In this document: one piece after another, positions 34,986-47,535 of the stretch
Layout: each line of letters starts with the position of its first letter
Position numbering within the stretch: position 1 is the stretch's first letter
Source of the DNA: Micromussa lordhowensis
Lineage: Eukaryota; Cnidaria; Anthozoa; Scleractinia; Lobophylliidae
DNA length: 64,000 bases
Direction of reading: 5' to 3'
Assembly: GCA_964020085.1 (NCBI GenBank)
Contig: OZ026596.1
Location: 31,107,522-31,171,521 of the forward strand
The notes under the pieces: model-generated
Seen by the model: only the letters and a program-made list of their open reading frames with translations
What the model was told of the DNA's origin: nothing
Databases searched by the model: none
Translations under genes and position numbers: made by a program

Positions 34986-35559
34986 CAGTGTTACATCCAA
35001 TAATGTAGCCACATTAAGTCATACCATTGAAGACAGGGTTTAGATCTTGCTGCCTGCCTGAACAATGTGTAATAAAAATATTTTTTTCTCGATAACAATA
35101 TTCAATTAGAAATTTTATACAAATATACCATAATTTTCTTAACAGATTCCATACACTCAGGGTACACTAAGAGAGTGCAGGATGAAGACCAAGTTTCTTC
35201 ATAGCAGTCTATTCATACAACTAAGTGTAAACATTACACACTGTATTACAATGATGTATGCACTTCAAAATTACAGTAGGTTTAAGTTTAAAAAACAGTA
35301 TCAAACAGTACCTAAGAAGATAGGAAAGTTCAGAATTGACCAAAACAGAATTGACCAGAATTGACCAAAACAGTAAGATAACACGACTGTAGGCATCAAT
35401 GCAAACTCCACTTTCTCTGTTTTTATTCTTAACCAGTAACACAAGGTAAACTGTTTAATACACTTAATCTACTCAAAAAAGGCCTAAACACCTCATGGAG
35501 ACCTTTTCATTGTCATACAAAAAAAAAAGGTATATAGGCTTTTAAGGGGGGGGGGGGGG

Positions 35560-35725
35560 TACGTTTCTGAAGAACCTGTGGTGCCGCGTCGGTGGGGAGT
35601 ATTACAAGATAATTTGGTTTTATCAACTGAGCTGATAATGTGAATTAGCCACCATAAAGAGATTCGAAAGCTGACGTTTCGAGCGTTAGCCTTTCGTCGG
35701 AGTGAATTGAGGAATGTGGAGCCGC
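35560..35725 (-). mobile_element. Penelope/retrozyme-type repeat with hammerhead-like core
   Basis: Shares GTGGTGC(C/T)GCGTCGGTGGGGAG, ATAATTTGGTTTTATCAAC and CTGACGTTTCGAGCGTTAGCC with the copies at 57.8 and 62.7 kb. On the minus strand the core reads CCGACGA, a short stem, then CGAAACGTC, which resembles a type I hammerhead ribozyme with a U-to-C change at the CUGA position. A stretch of G lies just upstream (35548-35560). Confidence 0.6.
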
Positions 35726-36431
35726 ACACATCTATATAGCCCATATGAGGTAGTAAATGGGCTATAATCGTGTGGAATCAATTTTTTTCGGACAAAATTA
35801 ACTTAAGGACGGATTTCGAATCGTTTCTTTTCCTGCGGTATACAAGAAGCAGCCCTCAGTATTACCTGGCCTGTAAGTAGGGCTAGGGATGCGCAGACAG
35901 CTGCGCAGTACGTTTTTCCGCTCTGAATAGTTGCAGTGTGGGATTGCGTTACAATCTTTGAACATGTGAACCCTGGTCTATGAGTCACGGCGAAAAACTA
36001 AATGTAAACGATGTTCATGCGTCAATGCCAACTCAAAAATTTGCAGGCGCGATAAAAATCCTTTTCTAAGATAATGGACGAGAATTCATGTCAGTTGAGT
36101 CTAATCCTTGGGCCATACATTGGATCAGTGTTTTATTTTATGTCGCGTTAACGGGTTTTCCCGCGGCTCAAATGAGCGACGCAAACGCGAAGCAACACGG
36201 GCGCACGAAGAAATACATGTACGCGCAAATACCACGTGACCTACTGTAACGCAAGCGTGACCTAAAGTAGCGCAAAATTCCTTGCATATGTGCAGTAAGG
36301 TAGTTGTTTCGTGTTCATGCTTGTACTTTGCGTTTGCGTTTGCGTCGTAAAGGAAAGCAGCGTAACGTCTTGAACGGACCGACGCCAAAATCCCTTTATA
36401 TTTGCCACCTTTTAATTTACCTGGTTTCTAT

Positions 36432-36800
36432 GGCCCCGACCACGCTAATGCGTTTTCGCATATCGTCTACACCAAAACAACCGAAAACGCTGATGAAAAC
36501 GGAGGCTTTTGAAAACGGTTTCAAAAGTGGAGCCTTTTGAAAACGCATCGTTTTGAAAACGCTCTGTTTCTAGTGTGGATAGGTGAAAATGGTGCCGAAA
36601 AAGCGTCATATAGTGTCGTTTCTATGAGCGTTTTCGGGCGTTTTAGTGTGGACGATAGGCCACAGAGTATCAAAAATGCATTAGTGTGGACAGGTGAAAA
36701 CGAATTGAAAACGTTAGTGTGAGTGAAAATATTTTGATTCGTTTTCGTTGAGACGAGAACGGATACTTTTTAAAATGCATTAGTGTACATGGCCGAGGCC
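36432..36800. mobile_element. MITE with GGCC ends and internal GAAAACG repeats
   Basis: The left end GGCCCCGACCACGCTAATGCG pairs with the right end GCATTAGTGTACATGGCCGAGGCC. The interior is a run of variants of GAAAACGCT and AGTGTGGACAGGTGAAAAC, a common animal non-autonomous element style. Small open frames inside are spurious. Confidence 0.7.
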
Positions 36801-37247
36801 TAATGAGATACACGTTTGTTTCATTTAACAAACAATCTAAGTTTCTCTACAAAAAAAGGATCAAAAAAGCCAAAAAAAATTAACAATGTTATACGCCTAA
36901 AGCTTATGTCAATACATATTTAAGTGAACGGAAAAAAACGCTATATGTAATATTCCTTTGTTACGTAATTTTAGATGAAAGGTATAAAAGCTTAATATTA
37001 TAAAAAAAAGGGTTACGTTTATCATGTATCCGTTTAACCTGTTAGGCCACCTATCACGTACCGGCCTTTCAGATCAAGAGTTTGGGAGAAACTAACGCAC
37101 GCATGTGTAATGAAAAGTGCCTGTAGTAAATCTGTCATTACATCAGTGCAAGGTAGCTTTCGGCTGTCCGTGCAAATTTAATTCACCATCTAGTTAATTT
37201 CAGAAGTTTCTCTAGTATGCTCGTTGGAGTAAGGCGATTCCTATAAA

Positions 37248-37515
37248 ATATGATTTCTGACGTTTGAGGGACGAATTAGTCGGAAATTATTCTTCTGAGG
37301 GCACGTTGGAGAGACTCGCGGTGCATCTCGGGTCGCTTAAGTCATCCTAGGTCGGTCAGTCGGAGTGTTCGCCCTTTCCTCGGGGTTCCGTGCTGCTGCA
37401 TTAGACAGGGAATACGTTTCCCTGGGTAGGGTAGTTTTTAAGTGGTTTTTCGTATCTGGCGTAGCACAGTTTCTGAATTCTTGAAATCTTTAGTTAAATT
37501 TGTGAGGTAAACATA
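37248..37515 (+). repeat. Dispersed repeat E, copy 2
   Basis: Same element as 34025-34405, with the GGATTATTTAAGG block absent. Ends TTTGTGAGGTAAACATAAG as in copy 1. Confidence 0.75.
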
Positions 37516-38528
37516 AGATCATTTCTCCTTAGTTTGCTCTAGAGTAAAACCTAAAAATTAAGACAATGAAACTTCCAATTAATCCGTATAGACTTGTGTT
37601 CATGCAACTGTACATTTTGTTTGTCTATTGAAACTTTTGTCTACAAAGGTGTTGTCAAACAGGTTCCTCTGATGATTAGGCCTTGCAATTCAAATTGTCT
37701 TAGCAGTATATGTTAGCAGTATATGTTAGAATTTAGCTCCTCTGACAGCTTTGAAGCTTTTCTGGGCAAACTCCGTTAACTTTCAAGTAAGGCAAGGATG
37801 GCAAAGTTACTTTACAGTCAGGAAATACATTCTTCTGGATTCTAAAACGAAAACATGTACAAATTAACGGAGTCGACCATAGGAAACCACTGACCAACAC
37901 CACTTTAAAAAATATACCAAACCCTAGAAAGTAACATTTAAACTATCTAGTACTAGTAAAACTGTTCTAATTACAATTTACAAAAAATATATACAAACAT
38001 CGCAAAAATGAATAATTAATATGGGTAATCAAATGGCGATGAGTGAAATAAGGAAATAATTTTACGGGTGATTTGTCAAAATTCTTAAACTCTATTTTGT
38101 TATACAAACACCAGTGTTTTATTAGGATTTCTGCCACTGAGAAAATCCATATATTTTCACATGTAAAATTACGATAATTTCACATGTAAAAATATCAGCC
38201 AATCAGAAATCAGGAAATCTTCATTTGTTGCCAAAGCAACCTGCACTTTCGTGTTTTCAATCGTTCGCGAGTTTGCGAAGGAAGTTTCCTCTCATTCTCT
38301 GTTTCTCGGTTGTTTTCCGTTTATAAGCTGTGAAATTATCAGAAAACATGGCAGCATGGCTGCGCTCGTTCGTAAAATATTGTTTTGCCACTCGAAAATA
38401 AAATTCATATCTTCGCGCCCCCGTGTAATATCCTCTATATAATTTAAATTATCAAAATTTTGACAAAACGTAAGTGAAATTATTTCCTAATTTCATGAGT
38501 ACAACATCTATTTATCTTTTAAAATCGT

Positions 38529-39682
38529 GGGTGACAAATTATGCTTACAATCGCTATCGTGGGCTTTTCACCTGTTTATTGTATCGAGAAATTTCGCGCC
38601 AAACGTTGCAATGATAATCTTTTAAGGTGGTATGATACCCTAAAATACGGCGATTCTCATGAAAAATTCAATTTCATGAAAATAGAAAAACACTTTCAAA
38701 CAATCTTACCGAATTTTCCTCTAGATGAGTGTGAAATTTGAGGAAAGTACACAGAGGTATAAATTTTTTTACGTATCAACTGCCATAGCAACGATTGTTT
38801 ACTATAAGACCGTGAACAAAAATACAGATTAGTTTTAACATATATGAACGAAACTATGTAGATAAACTTTGAAAGACATGTACAACTCGATTGATATAAC
38901 TACTTGTGAAAAGCTTTGCCTCGAATTGCCATCACAGGCTCATTCATTTCCCTTATGAAAACGAATATTTCCTAGAACTGCAGTAACGTTTTACAAAATA
39001 GAACAACCAGTACACCCTCTCCCCCGAGATCCAATCTGAACCCCCCTCCTCTATTTGTGGCTTGTTAAATGATTAATTCTTCGTGTAAGAAACTTAAAGT
39101 GCACTTTTCTCAAATGTCTTCCTTTTGAACCGGACTTCACGCCAACATTTCTACTTTGCAAAGTATTTAAGTAGACTTTCTGAAACTTGGGCTAATCAAA
39201 GACCAATAGTGTCGTGATGCAATAAACCAAAAAATCGTAACATTTTAACGCCTGTCACGTGACATGAGAAGATTTGTCCACTGAGTGTGGTGTAAAATAA
39301 GGTTATTTCCAAATAAAGACTGTTAAAAGCACTGAAAATAAGAATTAACTGTCAAAACTTAGGTTCATAGCACAGAACAAAACATAAACTTTCACGATAT
39401 GCCTGTTTGACAGTCAAATTTTGTTTTGTAAAAGAGCAGGAAGTGTTGGCGTCAATACTATAAAACACTACCTCAAAAGGCTGTGGCTGGTTGCCGTAGC
39501 AACCATTTTGAGTGAAACCTGCAAAATTGATTTTCTCTTTCCGAGTGCAATCGCACACAATTTCACTATATTTAAACTAACTTTTGGTCCCTTTTAGGGT
39601 ACCATTCCACCTTAAGTTCACGTGTGAAATTATATATTAACGCTGAAATTTCGCGCCAAAATTAAGGAGTAATTTGTCACCC
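38529..39682. mobile_element. Inverted-repeat element hosting a nested TTAA element
   Basis: The outer arms are GGGTGACAAATTA (left) and TAATTTGTCACCC (right), with a second pair AATTTCGCGCCAAA near each side of the inner element. It appears to be one MITE split by the insertion at 38626-39611. Confidence 0.6.
38626..39611. mobile_element. 986-bp TTAA-flanked non-autonomous element
   Basis: The ends GGTGGTATGATACCCTAAAA and TTTTAGGGTACCATTCCACC form a ~20-bp inverted repeat with a few mismatches. TTAA flanks both sides (38622-38625 and 39612-39615). No transposase frame is present inside. Confidence 0.75.
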
Positions 39683-39928
39683 ATGGTATTACTTTGGAAA
39701 CGAATTTTCGAGAGCGATCATGGCATCTGGAAAGTAACAAACATTGAATGTCAGAAAGATCCGATTAACGAGACTGAAACAATGACTCTGAAAACGACTT
39801 TGTAAGTTTTTCGTTTCAGCGATTAGTCAGGTAATAATTTCGGTCAATGTTCACGGAAAATAAAAAGTAAGAAATGTAACGCAAGCATTTCTCCACTGGC
39901 ACTTTACCATTGCATAGGGGGAATTACC

Positions 39929-42900
39929 TCAGCTCTTCTCCTCAAAATCAAGCGTGACGTCATCGCCCATGAGTACAAAAGGCGCCCAGTATTTCACATC
40001 ACTGTACTTCTCTGACTCTCTGAGAGATTTCATGGTCTTGTTCAAAGACTCGCATGCACTTCTCCCATCCCTAAGGTTACGATAGAAGATTTCCATGAAA
40101 ACCAGCATGTTCTCGTCTTCAAACAAATTCCACTGTGACACCAGAACAGAACGGGCACCAGCACCCATGAAGGCCCGAGCGATACCGACCACGCCTTCGG
40201 GGTTGATCTCCCCTCGAGCACTGTGAGAGCAACTTAGAACAACCAGTCTTGCTCGAATTGTGATTCTTGAGACATCGTCCATTGTTAGAATGCAGTCTTC
40301 TAGCGTGGGGATACAGGATGCTAGTTCTGATGCGTTCGGGGAAAGAATAATTTCGCCATTTTCCTTGTGGTTGTGTGCTGCGATGTGCACTAAAGCAACC
40401 GAGCCGAGCCGTTTAAGCACCTCAGCCTTCGTGGCCTCTTTTCCAACAAGTGGGGTCACCTTGAGAATTTTTCCGATCATTTCCACTTCTTTTCTAGCAA
40501 CTGGAAGTGGAGAGAATTTTCGTCTCCCCCGGCCAAGGGTGATTTCCTCTACCCATGGATCTCCGACAAGTAGCACGCCATTCCTGTTGTGGTAGCTTTC
40601 TGGACATTCAGCAATCAGTTTCAAACTGGTCAGCGATGGAATCAGCCGGATTCTAAACGATTCACTCAAGTACTTTGAATCACCGTCTACGAAAGCAGGG
40701 TACGGAGCTAGCCACAGTGGTCCATCTGGGACAATGATCAGGTCGTCTCCTTGGACCAGGTCTGCAATCGGGCCAATAACGTTGTTATACAAGGATACTA
40801 AAGGATTCTCCGACTTCGTTTCGGTGGAGTTGCGTGATGGTAAGGAGTCCTTGGAATGCTTTCTCCTTAGTTCAACATCAATGCTCTGATAGGCATCTCC
40901 TATTAATGAGTCAATGGTGTTGGCTCCATCAAGTTCCTTTTTGCTGTAATGGATATCTTTTCCTTTGGAAAGTACCCAGGCATTAATCACTGTTGGGGAA
41001 ACAACTAGAAAGACAATGCTAGATGAACTGAGGCTTAACTTCTCCAAGTACTTTTCTTTCTCAATCGACGCCGTCTGACTTTCTTGGAGGCCGTATTTCG
41101 ATACCAGAAGATCCCTCAGTGCCTGGGCTCGTCCTGTTTCTGCAGCAAACAGTGCTTCAACGATTCTGTTTTGCTTCAAGAGAATTCTTGTCAGGGCAGT
41201 GTACGAATCATTGCATTTCTTTCTAAAGTCAATCTTCCATTTATCCTCAGACTGAAGAAGACTTCTGACATTATTGAAAGCTTCTACGCTCAACTGACTG
41301 TATTCTAGAGCATCATGTAAGAGGCACTGTGATTCAAAGCTGCAACTGAGTGCGTGATAGGCGTTACCTTCTCCAGCCTTGTCTCCTACTTTTTTGGCAC
41401 ATCTAAGTTGATTGTTTTGGTAATGTATGGCTTTATTGAAATCGCCGAGTCTTTGAAAAACCATTCCAAGGTGGCCACAGGAAGCTCCCTCATCAGCGTC
41501 GTCTCCTGCGTCTTTGGCACCTCTAAGATGTAGGTAATGGTAGTGCATGGCTTTTCTGAAGGCACCGAGCTTTTGCCAAACATTGCCAAGATTTCCATAC
41601 GCAGCTCCTTCTCCAGGGATGTCTCCGATGCTTTTGGCAATACTAAGTTGTCGGTTGAAGTAATCCACAGCTAACCTGAATTTTCTGGGACCACTGAAAG
41701 CATTGCCAAGATGGCCGTACGTAGCACATTCTCCACTTTGGTCTCCTACTTCTTTGGAAATTTCGAGCTGTAGGTTGTGGTGTTCTATGGCTGTATGGAC
41801 ATCACCGAGACTTTGATAAGCAACGCCAATATTGCCATGCCCTGTTCCTTTCCCAGCCTTGTCTCCCATTTCTTGAGAAATTGCAAGATGTAGGTTATGG
41901 TAGTAAAGAGCTTTCTTGAAATCGCTGAGTTCTTGATAAGCTTTGCCAAGTTGACTATACGCAGCTCCTTCTCCTGCTTTGTCTCCCATTTCTCTGGAAA
42001 TATTGAGGTGTTGGCCGTGATATTCTATAGCTTTTTCGAAATCACGAAGGCCGTGATTTGCCCTTCCAAGATTGCCATATGCAGCTCCTTCTCCAGCTCT
42101 GTCTCCCACTTCTTTAGCAATAGCAAGGTTTAGCCTGTGATAATCCATGGCTTTTCTGGAATCACCGAGACTCTGATGTGCCTTGCCAAGGTTTCCGTAC
42201 GCAGCTCCTTCCATTTTCTTGTTGCCCAGGTCTTTTGCAATTCTGAGATGTAGCTTGTGGTAGTGTACGGCTATTTTGAAATCGCCGAGACATTGATAAG
42301 CACTGCCAATATGGCCATACGCCGTACCTTCTCCTGCCTTGTCTCCCATCTTATTGGCAATGCTAAGATGCAGTTTGTGATGGTCTATTGCCTTTAAAAA
42401 GTCGCTGAGTCCATGAAAAGCCCTTCCGAGGTTTCCATAGGCCCCTCCTTCTCCGCTCTTGTCGCCCACTTCTTTAGCAATACTAAGATGGAGGCTGTGG
42501 TACTCTATGGCTTGTGCATAGTCACCGAGATCTTGAGCAACATTGCCGAGATTGCCATACGCAGTTCCTTCCCCAGCCTTGTCTCCTGCCTCTTTAGCAA
42601 TTGTAAGATGTTTCTCGTGGTAGTTCATGGCCATTTTGAAATCACGGAGACCATGATAAGCATTTCCAAGAAGCCCCAAGGGGGTTCCTATCCCAGTCTT
42701 GTCGCCAACGTCTTTTGTGATGATAAGATGTCGTCTGTGGTACTCTATGGCTTCTTTGAATTTGCCAAGGCCTTGGTAAACACTGCCGAGACCGCCATAC
42801 GCATCTGCTTCTACAGTAATCTTTCCTATTTCCTTCGCAATTTTAAGCTGTTTGTTGTGATAGTCTATGGCCATTTTATAATCACCGAGACTTTGGTAAG

Positions 42901-45900
42901 CGCTGCCGAGGTGACCAATGGCAGTTGCTAGTCCAGCCTTGTCATCCTCTTCTCTGGCAATTTTCAGATGTCGCTGGTGGTAATTTATGGCCTTTCTGAC
43001 ATCACCGAGGCTTTGATAAGCTTTGCCAATATTGCCATATGCAGCTCCTTCTGCAAGGTTATCCTTCAGTTCTTTAGCGATACGAAGACTAGCGAGGTGG
43101 TAGTCCGCTGCTGTTTTGAAATCGCCGAGACATTGATAAGTATTTCCAATTTTGCCATGCGCTCTTCCTTCGGCAGTCTTGTCTCTGAGTTCTTTTGCAA
43201 TTCTTAGTTGTTTCTTGTGACAGTCCATGGCTTTTTTGACAGCACCGAGAACTTGATAAGCATCGCCAAGATTGCCAAACGCATCTCCTTCGCATGTTTT
43301 GTCTTTCATTTCTTTCGCCATGTCAAGACGAAGGCTGTAGTAGCTTAGAGCTTTAACACCTGGGCTAAAGTGTTTAGTGATGTGAACAGTTTCTGAAGAC
43401 AAGTCGGTTCCTTGTTGAGATGAAGTATTTACCTGTAGGACAAAAGTTGTTTCATTTGATTTGCTATCGGAAGCAATGCGATTGACAGGTTGCTATGTTT
43501 TGCGGTACCTTTTCCACTTAATGGTTTAGGCAAATAGATACGTTAAATTTGAGCTACATTGCAAACGACGCGAAAGAGATAGTTTTGAACTTATTTAATG
43601 GCCATAACAGTATGGTTTTAAAACTCAGGTGCCTATACCATCACAGTGAGAGGGCACATTGATGGTAATTGTTTCTAATGTCACGTCATTTCATCAAATT
43701 TTCCAAGAACATTTCTAAGACTGCAGTCGCTTAGATTGGCCGAATACCAAAAATTCCGGAGCGTTCCAAGCTCAGTAAGGCGAGTACCAAAAATAAACTT
43801 GATTTAACAACTGTTCTTTTCTAGACGTTAGCGTTTGGGTTATTGAATAATTTCTTTTTCTTTATATCATCTGCTTCATTTCTTGTTGATCTCTTTCGCA
43901 TGTAAATCACTTTGTAAAAAGAAATTGAGGGTTTCTTTCACTGAGTTTGGAGTCAAAAAGTGCAAAAAGTGTTATATATATATATATACTTTCCCAACAT
44001 CATATCAGCTTATCAAAGGCCTAAACAATTGATTTAGAAAACATAATGAAAATTGTAGACTTCAGGTACTCAGTTTAGCGTGATGACATGTTTTCATACC
44101 TAAACGTAGCTTTGCAAACAACCTGCCTCCTTCAAATGACGGCTCGTATAATAAAATTGCCACTGACAATTGGTATATATACTTTTTGCGCCCTCACGTT
44201 TCAAAGCTTCACAACCGATGATTTTGTCAGTGACCTTGAAACTCTCATCTACACAGCTTCTTTCAACTTCTAAATGGTTCAGTTGGGACATTCCTGCGAA
44301 GTGCTATTCAACGGACGTTCAACTGATCGGGGAAAAAATCGTTTACCAGCTGGTATATTCGACAGACTAGAGCCTGATATCTGTCATTTGATATTGGATG
44401 TGATATTCATAATTATAATTGAATTTTAAGGGCTATCGACCTTACCTTGCTTATATCACTTTGTGCTTCCGACTGATTTGCTGCTTTGTGCTGGCCCGTT
44501 TCTTGCAACTTGTTTCTTTTCCCGACACATCTTGTCCTTAATTCCAACAAATATTCCTTATCCTTGTCAATCTTCCGACGGTTAAGAATATAACATATCA
44601 TTTGTCATTTTTAAGAAAGCTTCTCGGTAAGTAGTGGCGATAAGATAACACGAATGTGAAGGAAGGAGGATAACACTGTATATATATTCCCTGAGGTGTC
44701 CTATAAAGATGTAGGAAAGCTCTGACTTTTAAACGTTGTGGTGTAAACGTTCTAACCCAGCAAATAACTGTATGCTTTTCTGGCGAGACACCGTTAACAT
44801 GGTAACATATATGGAATTTTCTTTAAAGAACTGCGTTATGTCATTGAGCTAGTTATTGCTAAGTACGAGAGTTGAGGTTTTTAATAGTAAGATTTCGAGC
44901 CAGGCGAGCTGGAGACTCCATGTAGTATTGTCTACTCTCACAGCACCTCTTTGCTACCACGTGAATTACTGGCAGTCGCGTGTAGTATTCGTGACATGTC
45001 ATACTTGTACAAAGAAAATGCTTGTTTTTTTTTTCATTTTACGATCATTGATCGGAATGATGTAAAAAAGATACAGCTAATCCCTTATCACACCACGTGA
45101 TGGCTTCTTCAAACTGATTCAGATGAGCACACGCACTTGCCCCTAAGAACAAATAAAGAAATAACTGATTCTAGAAAACATCATCGCAGTCGAGTTGATA
45201 AGGTAAGCTATTGCAAAGGAACCTTGAAAAATGCCAATGTTTCAAAGTGACTCGAACCCAAGACGGTGACCTGCGCATTATTGGTTGCAACGCCCCAAAA
45301 TGAATTGCGCTGAGCTGCGTGCATACAACAGTGAGTCAGTTTATGTGTTCCTGCGTGATTGTGGTATAGAGGCTAGTTAAGTGTAATAATGATGGTGTAT
45401 GTGAATGACATCATGCATGGAATTTTTCAACAAATTTAAAAGGAGATTAAAATTAGCTCCTTACTACAATGAGTAATGCTCTTGTTTACAAAACACCAAC
45501 GTTGCAGTTCGGAGAAATTCTCCTCTAGCGTTTCATGGGGTTGTTCTTTAGAAAAACTGGGAAAACCTTACCTATAACAATGGCCTTGAGATAAGTTGGT
45601 TGCAATTCAGTGGCAGCTTGGGCATCAGTCAGTGAATCATAATAATTCTCTGTAAACAAAATAAAAAACCCTTGTGAATAGAAACATCTTGTTGGAAAAT
45701 GAAACAAAGAAAAGAAAAAGGCGACTCAGAAGAGGAAAGAGAGGAAGACAAACAACGAGACGAAGAGTTGTCCCGTGTCAGGACAAATTTGTTTTATAAG
45801 ATTCCCTTATTAAAGAAATTGAATATGAAGAGTCTAATCAGAACAAAAATTATTATTTTAGTACTAGTTATTTCAGTTGGACTCAATAGTTAAATATAAT

Positions 45901-47187
45901 TAAACGTAACTTAGACTATTCTAAGCTGGAAGCACAAATACAAGCAATCATTTGCAATCGCGTGCTCGTTTATCGTAAACAAACTTCATGCGACTGATTC
46001 GAGTATTTCGCCTGATGAATGCAGCAGACAGTATGACGTAATTTACCGTTCCTTGGTTCTGGCTCACTCTTATGGATCTTGCCTTCAGAGTACTTTTCCA
46101 CCGATTCCAAACAATATTCGACCGGATAAGGGCCGCGATCTGTCGCGACTAGAACTAATCAATAAGTGTAATCAAAATATAGTTGTTCCCAAGGCCAAGG
46201 CGATTCAAAGTCGTGTTCGTTAACATATAAAATAAACAGGGACAATTCCCTCAGATTTCGATAAATGCTATTGTGATAGCGTTTAAATTCACCAAAATCC
46301 AACGCTGAGAGCACAGAATAGCGAAGCCTACGGCGACTGAATTCAAAGAAGTCAAAGAGAGACCCAGCGCAAAGACCAGCTCACATGCTCACATGTTCAC
46401 CACATGTCGTATCACATGTCTTAGATAGATAGTAGTAACGGTACCAGTTTACTGACCGTGACATGCCCTAGCAAACTCAGGAAAGCCACAGGTAAAAATT
46501 AGGCTTGCGTTCTCCGAACGAAAATAGCCGCAAAAAGCATCTAAACGAAAGCAATACCCTTGCCAGCGAGTAAGAATGACGTACGTGTAAAAATAGCAAA
46601 ACAGAAAAGTTAACAAATGAATGAAAAAGTACTCACCCCTAAGAAACTGTACTGACGCCCTGTTACTGTACAGTTTGGAGTTTAGTTCTTGATCTTTACA
46701 GTTTACATTAATTCCTTCTGTGTAGAAGTCAGTGGCGTTTCTAAAATCGTCCTTGCTGTATTCCTCATTACCTTGATTCATGTAAACCTCTGCTATTGCT
46801 AAAAGGGGCGAATCGAAACACTGTTAGTGTATGAATAATTTAATAGCATAAGACTGGCTCCTCGCATTTTGAGAGAGAAGTATCGTTAGTACAGTAATCA
46901 GTTTCAACTACCATGCGAATTATAATAATAATAAATGAAAGACTTGTCGGTATATCTTGCCTCATAGCCTGCCAGTAACCTTAAATTAGGCTTAAATGTA
47001 CAACATGTCGAATTTGGTATTACAATGTAGCAATGCCCTCGAGTGTTAAATTTCAAAGAAATATGCTTATATTTGTTATTGTCTCCTCACCTTTGAAAGT
47101 GTCGTCATCAAAACCCATTGTTTCTTCAGGTGATACTGTTGCGTCACCTTCATGATCAGCCATGATTATTGCAGCGTTGGTCGCCAT
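39929..47187 (-). CDS. TPR-CHAT domain protein (TTC28-like), ~1344 aa, 6 exons
   Basis: Minus-strand exons 47187-47091, 46798-46637, 45649-45572, 45142-45075, 44571-44446 and 43432-39929 join in phase (4035 nt). ATG at 47187 is provisional: its exon stays open upstream to a possible acceptor near 47243, so earlier exons may exist. The small exons encode an STI1/TTC-type TPR module (QGNEEYSKDDF...YSNRA...SLTDAQAATELQPTYLKAI). The last exon encodes 17 consecutive 40-residue TPRs of the pattern KAIEYHxxHLxIAKEVGDKAGEGxAYGNLG, then a linker helix region and a C-terminal CHAT (caspase-like) domain with LVGDP, VHIAAHN and VVLSCSHS. TPRs bind partners; CHAT is a clan-CD peptidase fold. The usual LSxC cysteine position is Ser (codon 40226-40228) with Cys one residue earlier, so catalysis is doubtful. 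The family is greatly expanded in corals; a role in innate immunity or cell death is only inferred. Confidence 0.88.
43432..47186. other. Intron-rich 5' half of the TPR-CHAT gene
   Basis: Between the exons listed for the TPR-CHAT gene, introns of about 0.5-1.1 kb hold no other gene that I recognise. A (TA)n run occurs at 43972-43990. Confidence 0.6.
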
Positions 47188-47535
47188 GAAGGCTGGAAGT
47201 TTGGAAATTCCTCTTTTTTTGATTATCGATTTATCAGTGCCTATAGATCGAAAAAAAATTAAACGACGGTTACATATGGTAAAAAAGTTTTTCTGTTTCT
47301 GCTAATATCAGAAAACGTTTTCTTTTTGAGTTTGTTAGAAAATGAAGGACAAAAGTGAAAATCATCTCAGTTGTGAAAAATATGCATGAAATATTTAAAC
47401 ATGAATGCGTTGCTGGAGTTGTCACATAATGGTTGACGTCTCGTTAGTCCAAGTCTTTTGTACAGCCGTGACAAATTTGAATATTTCTCACTTGTTGAAT
47501 TTGCCCAGAACACGTAACTTAGTTATAACCAATAT

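Noticed and set aside
34830..35012. Repetitive minus-strand frame with FLVFFG motifs
   Set aside because: Translation of the minisatellite; unit lengths are not all multiples of three, so it cannot be a maintained gene.
42413..42931. 172-codon plus-strand frame opposite the TPR exon
   Set aside because: It is an antisense shadow of the regular TPR repeats; its apparent periodicity comes from the 120-bp unit.
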